Shown here piece after piece: positions 26,528-34,332 of a DNA stretch of 64,000 nt (position 1 is its first letter; every line of letters starts with the position of its first letter). This stretch comes from Bacteroidota bacterium (GTDB lineage: Bacteria; Bacteroidota; Bacteroidia; Cytophagales; Cyclobacteriaceae): the NCBI GenBank assembly GCA_018266395.1, contig JAFEAM010000006.1:74532-138531 (forward strand), given 5' to 3'. The notes under the pieces were generated by a model. It saw nothing but the letters and a program-made list of their open reading frames with translations. It did no database searches and was not told the DNA's origin. A program made the position numbers and the translations under genes.

Positions 26528-26990
26528 GGAGATGATTGGGAGTGAATGCCAGCGGAAGAAGGCTCTCGGCACTCGGGCAAACGGTCCATTGATGTGCTGG
26601 TCCTAACATGACGATTTCCATCGGACCCCCCTGCCTCACTTCTGTTTCCAGCATAACCTGTCTGCAGGCGCCACAGGGGGTGGCCATTGTCAATTCCTTG
26701 TGATTCTTTCTGTGCGCCACTACCGCCAATTTCTTCACAGCCTTGCCGGGATGCTGGGTGGCACACGTATGCAGTACGATGCGCTCGGCGCACAGACAGA
26801 GCGGGTACGATGCGTTTTCCTGATTGGATCCGGTAACCAAAGTTCCATCTTCCAGAAGTGCGGCCGCACCTACATGAAATTTGGAGTAAGGTGCGTATGC
26901 AGTAACTGTGGCTTCCTTGGCCTTGTGGACAAGATATTTGGATTCTGAATCCAGATCCTCCAACTGCTTGAAGCGTGCAAAGTCCTTCAT
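26520..26990 (-). CDS. cdd: Cytidine deaminase
   Basis: This 156-residue enzyme deaminates cytidine and deoxycytidine in pyrimidine salvage. The zinc ligands and catalytic Glu are visible in LCAERIVLH and PCGACRQVM. The N-terminal SKFHVGAAALLEDG is family-typical. I take the ATG at 26990 (MKDFARFKQLED); starting upstream would add 47 residues absent from the family. It is coupled to the esterase gene. A divergent gene starts about 95 bases away, so this region holds two promoters. Confidence 0.92.
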   Translation of the reverse strand: MKDFARFKQLEDLDSESKYLVHKAKEATVTAYAPYSKFHVGAAALLEDGTLVTGSNQENASYPLCLCAERIVLHTCATQHPGKAVKKLAVVAHRKNHKELTMATPCGACRQVMLETEVRQGGPMEIVMLGPAHQWTVCPSAESLLPLAFTPNHLHE

Positions 26991-27073
26991 GGTATTTTCT
27001 AAGCGGTATCCTTTGAAAGTTAATCCATTCTGCCGACAATGGAAAATAGACAGCGTTTCTGATTTGGAGATGG

Positions 27074-27081
27074 TAACTTTG
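27074..27081 (+). promoter_or_regulatory. TAACTTTG box just before the saccharopine dehydrogenase-like gene
   Basis: An exact TAnnTTTG match only four bases before the ATG. If used it would give an almost leaderless mRNA. No well-spaced TTTG is found upstream. Confidence 0.3.
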
Positions 27082-27085
27082 CACC

Positions 27086-28414
27086 ATGCGCAAAATACTG
27101 GTCTTGGGTGCCGGAAGATCTTCTTCTGCACTTATCGATTACCTTATCGGGAATGCAGGTTCACAGGAGTGGAGCATCACAGTTGGCGACACTTCACTTG
27201 AAGCAGCGAAGGAGAAGACGGCAAACGCAAACCGGGCCGATGCCATTCAATTCGATGCGAATAGCGAAGGAGCTGGCGCGGCAGTTGAAAAGTCAGATGT
27301 GGTCATTTCACTTTTGCCTCCACCGCTGCACCCCACTGTGGCGGGCCTTTGTCTGAAATACAAGAAGAGCCTGCTTACAGCAAGCTATCTGTCACCGGCC
27401 ATGAAGGGGTTGCATTCAGAGGCGGAGAATTCCGGCCTGCTGTTTCTCAATGAATGCGGGTTGGATCCGGGCATTGATCACATGAGCGCCATGTGCGTAA
27501 TTGACCGGATTCGGGGTGAGGGGGGAGAAATATTTTCGTTCGAATCATTTACCGGTGGTTTGATCGCACCTGACACGGAACCTGAAAACCCGTGGAGGTA
27601 TAAATTCACATGGAACCCAAGGAACGTGGTGATGGCAGGACAGGGAACAGCCAAATTTCTGCAGAATGGAGAGTTTAAATACATCCCGTATCAGCAATTG
27701 TTCAAGAGGGTGACACCAGTAACGGTGCCGGGCTATGGCGAATATGAAGGTTATGCCAACAGGGACTCACTGGGATACCGTGAGGCTTATGGTCTGCAAA
27801 ATATCCAGACCATGCTGCGTGGCACCCTTCGGAACAAAGGCTTTTGCCAGGCATGGGATATTTTGGTTCAACTTGGCTGTACGGAGGATTCTTACCAGAT
27901 GGAGGGCGTGGGCAGGATGACACATCATGATTTTATGAATTCATTCCTGGGCTTTCATCCGGAGTGGTCGGTCGAGGAAAAGCTTGTCCATTTGTTTCAT
28001 CTGCGACCTGAAGGGCCGGAGCTGACACGGCTTAACTGGTCCGGACTTTTTGACAATGAACTTATTGGACTTGAGGCAGGCACACCAGCGCAAATCCTGG
28101 AACATATCCTGAATAAGCGATGGAAGTTGAGTTCACAGGACAAAGACTTTATCATAATGTGGCACCGGTTCCGATACCGTCAGTCAGGGGTCGAAAAGGA
28201 AATTCAGGCTGAACTTGTGTCTGAAGGACAAAATGCAGTCCATACCGCAATGGCACGAACAGTTGGTCTGCCGCTGGGCATTGCATGCAAGCTCTTCCTT
28301 GACGGGAAAATATCTTCCCGGGGCGTACGCATCCCTGTAACGCGGGAGTTTTACATTCCGATTCTTGCTGAATTGAATGCCCTGGGCATTGGGTTGAATG
28401 AACGCGAACTGTAG
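27086..28414 (+). CDS. Saccharopine dehydrogenase-family oxidoreductase
   Basis: This 442-residue cytosolic protein has the Rossmann start ILVLGAGRSSSALIDYL of the LYS9-like (glutamate-forming) saccharopine dehydrogenase family, then QFDANSEGAG, LLPPPLHPTVAGLCLKYKK and NECGLDPGIDHMSAM, all characteristic. The C-terminal two thirds hold the substrate domain (VPGYGEYEGYANRDSL). In Bacteroidota this enzyme is thought to act in lysine degradation, but the direction of the reaction is not visible. It stands alone on the + strand; its stop touches the stop of rnhA on the other strand. Confidence 0.85.
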   Translation: MRKILVLGAGRSSSALIDYLIGNAGSQEWSITVGDTSLEAAKEKTANANRADAIQFDANSEGAGAAVEKSDVVISLLPPPLHPTVAGLCLKYKKSLLTASYLSPAMKGLHSEAENSGLLFLNECGLDPGIDHMSAMCVIDRIRGEGGEIFSFESFTGGLIAPDTEPENPWRYKFTWNPRNVVMAGQGTAKFLQNGEFKYIPYQQLFKRVTPVTVPGYGEYEGYANRDSLGYREAYGLQNIQTMLRGTLRNKGFCQAWDILVQLGCTEDSYQMEGVGRMTHHDFMNSFLGFHPEWSVEEKLVHLFHLRPEGPELTRLNWSGLFDNELIGLEAGTPAQILEHILNKRWKLSSQDKDFIIMWHRFRYRQSGVEKEIQAELVSEGQNAVHTAMARTVGLPLGIACKLFLDGKISSRGVRIPVTREFYIPILAELNALGIGLNEREL

Positions 28415-28882
28415 TCAGCGTTCTGCGTTCCTGGCAGATTGTTCATATCCTTCGTCAGCCAACAGATCATCACCCTGTGCTGCATAGACGGCAAGCAGGT
28501 CGCATCTTTCGTTTTCCGGATGGCCGGCATGACCCTTGATCCAAATGAATTTAGGATGGAAGCGATGATGAAGCTGAATATATTCCTTCCATAGATCGGC
28601 GTTGGCTTTCTTTTTGAAATCGATCTTCTCCCAGCCCCAGATCCATCCCTGGTTGACGGCTTCCGTTACATATTTGGAGTCAGAGTAGATTGTGACGGGT
28701 ATGCCCAATTTGCGGATTGCCTTCAGCCCTGCTATAACTGCCATTAACTCCATGCGGTTGTTGGTGGTGAGACGATAACCCTGGCTTAGCTCCTTGTTGT
28801 GCTTCTCCCATTTGAGAATTACGCCGTAGCCTCCTGGCCCCGGGTTGCCCTGGGCTGCACCATCCGTATAAATCCTTATCAC
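28415..28882 (-). CDS. rnhA: Ribonuclease HI
   Basis: This 155-residue enzyme degrades RNA in RNA-DNA hybrids. The sequence starts MIRIYTDGAAQGNPG with the first catalytic Asp, then NNRMELMAVIAGL with the Glu, YSDSKYV with the second Asp and WIKGHAGHPENERCDLLA with the last acidic residue. The start codon is a GTG that overlaps the marC stop (GTGA). C-terminal residues after the catalytic core are charged and short. Confidence 0.95.
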   Translation of the reverse strand: MIRIYTDGAAQGNPGPGGYGVILKWEKHNKELSQGYRLTTNNRMELMAVIAGLKAIRKLGIPVTIYSDSKYVTEAVNQGWIWGWEKIDFKKKANADLWKEYIQLHHRFHPKFIWIKGHAGHPENERCDLLAVYAAQGDDLLADEGYEQSARNAER

Positions 28883-29448
28883 CTCAGCAAGATATTGCTT
28901 CTGAAGATTTTCACAGCGATGGCGAGCAGGATTACACCAAATACTCTCCGGAGAACGGCGAAGCCAGATGTCCCAATCTTCCGCTCGAGCCAGCTGCTGG
29001 TGCGAAGTACGATGTAAATGATTACCAGATTGACAATGATGCCAATAAGAATGTTGGCTTCATCATAGGCGGCTCTCAGAGAAAGGATAGTTGTAAGCGT
29101 ACCAGCGCCTGCTATCAGCGGAAATGCAATCGGGACAATCGAACCGGTCCCCCGGGCATCCGGATCGTCTTTGATCAGGGTAATTCCAAGGATCATTTCC
29201 ATTGCAATGATGAACATCACGATGGAACCCGCAACAGCAAAGGAGCCTACGTCCACACCAAAGAGTGTTAAAACGGACTGTCCTATGTACAGGAAGGCAA
29301 TCATGAGAGCAGCAGCAATCAGTGTGGCGCGCTCGGCGTAGATCCTGCCCTCTCTTTTTCGAATCAGGATGATGAATGGAATGGATCCGACCACGTCAAT
29401 GACAGAAAAAAGAATCAAGGTTACCGAAAATACATCTTTCAGATTCAT
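28879..29448 (-). CDS. MarC-family integral membrane protein
   Basis: This 189-residue inner-membrane protein has about six transmembrane helices. It belongs to the MarC/UPF0056 family: the start NLKDVFSVTLILFSVIDVVG and the GAGTLTTILSLRAAYDE segment are typical. The function is uncertain; the family is no longer thought to be a multidrug efflux pump. The start at 29448 is chosen because the family begins at this NLKDVF segment; an upstream start would add 15 unconvincing residues. It lies between the porin and rnhA genes and is coupled to rnhA. Confidence 0.85.
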   Translation of the reverse strand: MNLKDVFSVTLILFSVIDVVGSIPFIILIRKREGRIYAERATLIAAALMIAFLYIGQSVLTLFGVDVGSFAVAGSIVMFIIAMEMILGITLIKDDPDARGTGSIVPIAFPLIAGAGTLTTILSLRAAYDEANILIGIIVNLVIIYIVLRTSSWLERKIGTSGFAVLRRVFGVILLAIAVKIFRSNILLR

Positions 29449-29577
29449 GCCGTTCTGGTTTGGAGGCCAAAGGTATCTCAAATTAATGTCCACAGCGCCA
29501 ATTTCTGGTGTAAAGTCTTGAAAGTGAAAGCTCCGGTGCCGTTGGTTCCCGGAGTGTATTCATGAGATGCCGTTGTT

Positions 29578-30921
29578 TCAGAAGAATATCTGATACTGAA
29601 GTACCCATTGTCCTCTTGCTCCAGCCTGCTGTAGTGTATTCCCGTTGGTGAAATAGTAGGGTCGATGTTGATAGTCAAGGGTAAACTTGCTGGTGTGGCC
29701 TTTGATGAACCAGTTAAGACCGACATCCCAGACATTCATGGTTTTATCCAGCCGGTCCCACTTGGCGTTCATCAGGGAGGCATATGGCATCAGTGTGCCA
29801 TTGTCTGCTCCTAACAGGTCTCTCGTCAGGAGATAGCCGAACTGCGCATAGACGGCTTGCCCTGTGCCAAACATGGGAAATGCGTTGCCATAGCTTCCTG
29901 CAGGATAACCGGGTTCCAGCCCATTAGCAGGATTCATAATGCCATTATATCGTAAGTAGCCGGGACCATAATTATAATCGAAGTAGCCAACGTAAGCACT
30001 GATGGCTGTTCCTTTTTCTGCGTTCAGGGGAGCATCATAGAATACCGCAATGGACCAGAGATTCAAATCATGGAATTCCTTAGTGACACCATTGTCGGGT
30101 GTGCTTTCAGTTGCTTTTTGTTGGGTGATGAAACCTCCTTCAAGGTTGAAGACTTTCTTCTTACCCAGGTACGTGCCAGTCATGTAAGGAGTTGTGTGCT
30201 GCTCTTTGTCAAAGAAGTTCCACATGAAGAAACCCTGATATTGATGATAGTGACCATCGGTTGCGAAGGTTGCATTTGTGCCCAAAACAGGAAGGGGTTG
30301 TCCGTTGGTGTTGATGGGGAAAGGATCAGTGATCACGAGCCGGTAATCAAATTTTCCTAATTGCCCACGGGCATACATGCTGAGCTTTCTGGAAAACTCG
30401 TCTGTCTGATCCACAGTAGCTTGGGCAAATACAGGAACATCCATGGTCATGATAGTGGTGATACTTGGCTGGCTGAAACGTGAGAGCCCATTGGTGAGGG
30501 TTATGCCACCTCCCAGCACAAGTATTTCGCTGCCCTTTTTGAATTTGTATTCACCCAGGGCGTCATGAAAGAATGTCATCAATTTGCGGTTCCCGGCGTT
30601 TTGCGATAAGGAGTTGAAGTTATTCTGACCCCACTGGAAGTAGAAGAATACATGGTCGGTCAGCTGACCATAGAGTTGAAACCTTGTCCTTCTTAAACCG
30701 ATATCGAAGGTGGTGGGAGTGGGCTCATTTTGGAGCAGGGTGCCCGGGTTGCTGTTGTTGTACCTGAACCAGACCTGATTCAGGAATGTGGCTTTGATGT
30801 AGTGGCTGCCGTCCTCGTTCAGTTTGAGCCTCAACTCATCAATTTCTTTCTTTGGTTCCTGTGCATTGGAAAGAATGGCAAATGCACAAATGAACGATAC
30901 AACTGTTGTGAGTCGTTTCAT
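29578..30921 (-). CDS. Outer-membrane porin (phosphate-selective porin-like)
   Basis: This 447-residue protein has a signal peptide (cut after LSNAQ). The remaining sequence alternates hydrophobic and polar residues over many aromatic-ended strands and ends in a C-terminal Phe (QWVLQYQIFF), which marks an outer-membrane beta barrel. The segment RRTRFQLYGQLTDHVFFYF resembles the porin O/P-type family. A 5' neighbour on the same strand is a SulP anion transporter, so this barrel may admit the anions that SulP takes up; that link is inferred from position. An intercistronic hairpin separates the two genes. The substrate is unknown. Confidence 0.78.
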   Translation of the reverse strand: MKRLTTVVSFICAFAILSNAQEPKKEIDELRLKLNEDGSHYIKATFLNQVWFRYNNSNPGTLLQNEPTPTTFDIGLRRTRFQLYGQLTDHVFFYFQWGQNNFNSLSQNAGNRKLMTFFHDALGEYKFKKGSEILVLGGGITLTNGLSRFSQPSITTIMTMDVPVFAQATVDQTDEFSRKLSMYARGQLGKFDYRLVITDPFPINTNGQPLPVLGTNATFATDGHYHQYQGFFMWNFFDKEQHTTPYMTGTYLGKKKVFNLEGGFITQQKATESTPDNGVTKEFHDLNLWSIAVFYDAPLNAEKGTAISAYVGYFDYNYGPGYLRYNGIMNPANGLEPGYPAGSYGNAFPMFGTGQAVYAQFGYLLTRDLLGADNGTLMPYASLMNAKWDRLDKTMNVWDVGLNWFIKGHTSKFTLDYQHRPYYFTNGNTLQQAGARGQWVLQYQIFF

Positions 30922-30944
30922 AGGGGTAGGTGGGAAGATGTCCT

Positions 30945-30979
30945 TGAAGCCGGACGATCCCGAAGATCACCCGGCTTCA
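30945..30979 (-). other. Hairpin between the SulP and porin genes
   Basis: Perfect 9-bp arms, TGAAGCCGG at 30945-30953 and CCGGCTTCA at 30971-30979, with a 17-base loop that can form an extra short GATC/GATC pairing. It follows the SulP stop codon on the minus strand, but no T run follows. This looks like a processing/stability hairpin or weak terminator that would set the ratio of SulP to porin. Confidence 0.45.
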
Positions 30980-30981
30980 GT

Positions 30982-33177
30982 TTATACCTTCAATTGCTCC
31001 TGAATTCCTTTCAGAAATTCGGCAGCATATTTTTCAAGGAATAATATCTCATGAGGTTCCAGCAAATCCATCTTCTTATAGAAGAGCAGGCGATGACGGT
31101 GGCATTCGATGTGCATCTCCTCCCGGTTTTCGAGGAACCTGATAATTGGCTCCATGAAGAAGCTACGGACGGATTCTTCATCACCCCGGAGATAGTATTT
31201 TCTGCTGAATTCAGGAAACTCTGCAAAGTCGATATCCTTTCCTCCCACCAGTTCATTGAACTTGGTGCCCAGACTTTCCGGCTGGAGCGCAAAATCAGGA
31301 ATAGGAATGTTAGTCTCGGAAATATGGGCGACCGTGATCCGCACCTCAAAGCCGGTTTGACTGCTGCCCTCCAGTAGTGTCATATCCGCGATTTCGATTT
31401 TTCCGTAGTCGGTATAGCGCGTGAGAATGTTTTCCTCAAACCGGATCTTATTCCCTTGCTGAATAGGAAAGTCCTTGTACTTGGCATTTGTCCTTACATG
31501 CTGCGGATTAAAGTCATAATCATTGGCATCTGCAAACTTTCGAAGTGAGATCTGACGGTCAGAGAGCTTGATTTCAAACTTGTTCGGCGGCATGGCAGTA
31601 ACTCTTCGGGCTGCCAACGGATGCTTGGATAATGGGCTGAAATTATCCAAGCCGGTCAGGGTAACATTGCCTCCGGTTCTATGCCAGTCTTCCTCGAAAT
31701 GATGAAGCTGATCCATGAAGGAGTGATCAACCAGTTTCGTTTGCTCGAAATTGAAAATGATGTTCCTGCCTGGCTTGAGTTCGGCCCATAGTCTTTTGTA
31801 GCCAAGAAAATTCGAAAAAGTGGCTACACCCTTAACAATAACGGTGTAGCTGTGGTCGGTTTCCTCAACCACATAGTCTGCCTTGAGAAGTGAGCTAATG
31901 GTTGCACCGTTGATCAGGTGAAAAATGAATTTCACGATGATACCGGCCGCAACACCCAATAGCAGGTCTTCGGCCACAGTTACGAAAATGGTGACCAGGA
32001 AGATTACCAGCTGCTCCGGGCCGATCTTGTAAGTACCGATAAACTCCTTGGGTGATGCGAGTCTGTAGGAGACCGAAATCAGCATGGCTGCAAGAGCTGT
32101 ATTCGGGATCATCTCTATTACCGGAATCAGCAAAAGCATCGAGAGCAGCAGAAACAAACCGTGGAAGAAGTTGGCCCACCTTGTCCTGGCTCCGTAACCA
32201 ACATTGGCCGAACTACGGGCTACTTCTGAAATCATCGGCAATCCGCCGAGAAGTCCTGCAGCAGCATTGCCAACTGCCACAGCGCTGAGGTCTTTGTTAA
32301 AATTGGATGTGCGCTTATATGGATCCAGACCATCAATAGCCTTTACCGTCAGAAGTGACTCAAGACTGTTAACGAACAGAAACATGATCACGTATTTCCA
32401 GAACACACCCTTTCCAATTGCAGCAAAGCTGGCGTTGAAAGTGACGTCTTTCCAGAAATCACCGATGGTAACAAGCCCGCCCGGATGTCCTTCATTGAGA
32501 TGAAGGAAAATCCCGGTAGGTATCATCACAATTAACACGACCATCGGCGCAGGTACCTTTTTGAAAATGCCGCCCAGCATCGGCAATCCGAAAATGATCA
32601 CTAGGCTAAGGATACCAATAATCGCGATGGTGGGAGACGCATTGGCGATGAATTGTGGAATGTGAGTGTACAGTTCGATAGGAGTGAGCCCCTTCGTCAG
32701 GGATGCATCCACGCCAAGCAGGATGGGAAACTGCTTTGCGAAAATCAATACCCCGATTGCCGCCAGCATGCCATGGACTGCCGAGTGTGGGAAGAAATCG
32801 GAAAGCGATCCAAACTTCAGCAAGCCGAAGCCAAACTGAATTATGGCCATGACTACAACCGCGCCACATGCAAGATGAAAGGGCTCGACACCTTCTATGT
32901 TGAGGCCGCCGAGGTCTGCCACTGCACCAGCGCTGACCGTGATGAGTCCAGCGGCAGGACCTTTGATTGTCAAGCGTCCGCCCATGAAGGGGCTGACGAT
33001 TATTCCACCGATCATGGCTGTGAGTACGCCCATCGCGGCAGGGAATCCACTTGCTTTGGCGATGCCAAGGCTAAGCGGTAAAGCAAGCAAAAAGACGAGG
33101 AACCCGGACAGCGCATCGCTGGCCCAGTTCTCTTTTAGCCCCTCCAGTCCGTCTTTAGGTATGGTCAAGGTTTTCAT
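30982..33177 (-). CDS. SulP-family anion transporter with STAS and extra C-terminal domain
   Basis: This 731-residue inner-membrane protein has about 11-14 helices in residues 20-420, with SulP landmarks (LPLSLGIAKASGFPA, KGPAAGLITV, and the AVGNAAAGLLGGLPM repeat). A cytosolic STAS domain covers about 425-540 (YTVIVKGVATFSNFLGYKR, then VDHSFMDQLHHFEEDWHRTG). About 190 further residues follow, ending EPHEILFLEKYAAEF, which is unusual; this part resembles a separate cytosolic domain with an SLGTKFNELVGGKDIDFAEF stretch that I cannot name. SulP proteins carry sulfate, bicarbonate or other anions. With dabAB about 1.2 kb away and a porin gene downstream, bicarbonate is an attractive but unproven substrate. 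Confidence 0.87.
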   Translation of the reverse strand: MKTLTIPKDGLEGLKENWASDALSGFLVFLLALPLSLGIAKASGFPAAMGVLTAMIGGIIVSPFMGGRLTIKGPAAGLITVSAGAVADLGGLNIEGVEPFHLACGAVVVMAIIQFGFGLLKFGSLSDFFPHSAVHGMLAAIGVLIFAKQFPILLGVDASLTKGLTPIELYTHIPQFIANASPTIAIIGILSLVIIFGLPMLGGIFKKVPAPMVVLIVMIPTGIFLHLNEGHPGGLVTIGDFWKDVTFNASFAAIGKGVFWKYVIMFLFVNSLESLLTVKAIDGLDPYKRTSNFNKDLSAVAVGNAAAGLLGGLPMISEVARSSANVGYGARTRWANFFHGLFLLLSMLLLIPVIEMIPNTALAAMLISVSYRLASPKEFIGTYKIGPEQLVIFLVTIFVTVAEDLLLGVAAGIIVKFIFHLINGATISSLLKADYVVEETDHSYTVIVKGVATFSNFLGYKRLWAELKPGRNIIFNFEQTKLVDHSFMDQLHHFEEDWHRTGGNVTLTGLDNFSPLSKHPLAARRVTAMPPNKFEIKLSDRQISLRKFADANDYDFNPQHVRTNAKYKDFPIQQGNKIRFEENILTRYTDYGKIEIADMTLLEGSSQTGFEVRITVAHISETNIPIPDFALQPESLGTKFNELVGGKDIDFAEFPEFSRKYYLRGDEESVRSFFMEPIIRFLENREEMHIECHRHRLLFYKKMDLLEPHEILFLEKYAAEFLKGIQEQLKV

Positions 33178-33341
33178 AGGGATCTATTTAGATAATGAAA
33201 GGTGGTTCTAAGTCACTGAAATCTGATGATCTCTCTGCCTTGCAGATCCAGTTGCGGATTCTGCAATCCTTCTGGCCTGGCCGGGTCAGAAAGGCGAGAT
33301 TTTGGACGCAACTTTCGTCCATTAACATGTACCGGTTGATT

Positions 33342-33680
33342 CTACTTTCGCATGCAACAGATACTCTTCCACTTTGGCAGAATTCGCCGGGATGAAATAG
33401 CGTAAGATGGGTTTAAGGCTCTTGCCGATACGGACTGTAAATGATCATCAGGTGTAAACTGGATCTCAGCAACCGATGCTGAATGCATACGATCACAGGG
33501 GCGACCTTCCGTTTCGGACTCTTCCAGCAAAGCGATGAACGATACCTGAAAAGGGTGGGAATTATAGGTGAGTCTTGGTCCGAAGTTCACGGCAGACTGG
33601 TCTGCAAAGCCGGAGCCACACTCAAAACTGAGCATTAACAAAAGGAGGAGTATCCTGAGCCTTCGGAGGGTGAAGCGCAT
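33342..33680 (-). CDS. Possible small exported protein
   Basis: This 112-residue frame begins with a convincing signal peptide (basic RRLR, hydrophobic LLLLLM, cut near GFAD). The mature part has no recognised motif. It lies alone in the roughly 1.15-kb gap between the SulP and dabA genes; its 5' side is AT-rich with TTTTTTTTGCC on the minus strand, as in promoter regions. The last third is basic and Arg/Ser-rich, so the true end may be shorter in a relative. Treat as plausible only. Confidence 0.4.
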   Translation of the reverse strand: MRFTLRRLRILLLLLMLSFECGSGFADQSAVNFGPRLTYNSHPFQVSFIALLEESETEGRPCDRMHSASVAEIQFTPDDHLQSVSARALNPSYAISSRRILPKWKSICCMRK

Positions 33681-33869
33681 TGGGTTCGGTGGAAATTAAA
33701 GTTGGCAAAAAAAAGATTAATAACATTGTTCTTTGTCCAACTAGTATCAGCCGACAAGGTTTTGCCTTACAATTGTTTGGCCTGTACCCGTTTTTTTCCC
33801 TGAATAGCAGGGAACCGAAATCAAAGTCGACACACATAGGCTGGAAAATCCTACATTTGATACACGCCT

Positions 33870-34223
33870 ATGCGACCAGATAGGTTACTAAAGACCTCAG
33901 CTTTACTCCTTTCGGGGGTATTTGCTTTCATCACTGCCGGACTTCAGATCAAGGCAGATGCAACTGTTCAGCTTTCAGGAAAACTGATTGTGATTGAACC
34001 TTCAGGTTCACCCATGGCATTTGCGCCATATGAAAATTTGGAGAAGGGCGCAGCCAAGAGGTGGGATCAGTCAGCCCAAAAAGGGAAAGCCTGTCTTATT
34101 GATTGTGTTTCAACCTTATTGTTCCTGGAAAGACCCAGCACATTTAGGCAATGTCTGAATGTTGATAGAGTTGTTTTGAACAAGGTTCCCCTGAACATTC
34201 GACAGCGGAGTTTCCTGATCTAG
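33870..34223 (+). CDS. Doubtful small exported protein
   Basis: A 117-residue frame with a signal-like start (LLKTSALLLSGVFAFITAGL) and no recognised domain. TACATTTG, an exact TAnnTTTG box, ends 10 bases before the ATG. The C-terminal half is of low quality as protein sequence and rich in Cys and basic residues, which points to an accidental or decayed frame. The rest of the 33178-34332 gap shows nothing else. Confidence 0.25.
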   Translation: MRPDRLLKTSALLLSGVFAFITAGLQIKADATVQLSGKLIVIEPSGSPMAFAPYENLEKGAAKRWDQSAQKGKACLIDCVSTLLFLERPSTFRQCLNVDRVVLNKVPLNIRQRSFLI

Positions 34224-34332
34224 GCGTGGGGTTTTACAAGGGAGAGGGACTTGTGACCTTAGCCAGCGCGACTTCATGATTGATTGTTCAGGCAACTTCA
34301 ACACCGAAAATCTAACCAAACAAATTTCTTCC

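Noticed and set aside
29478-29735. Short frame on the minus strand between the porin and MarC genes
   Set aside because: It is mostly inside the porin gene in another frame, and its sequence has no protein-like features.
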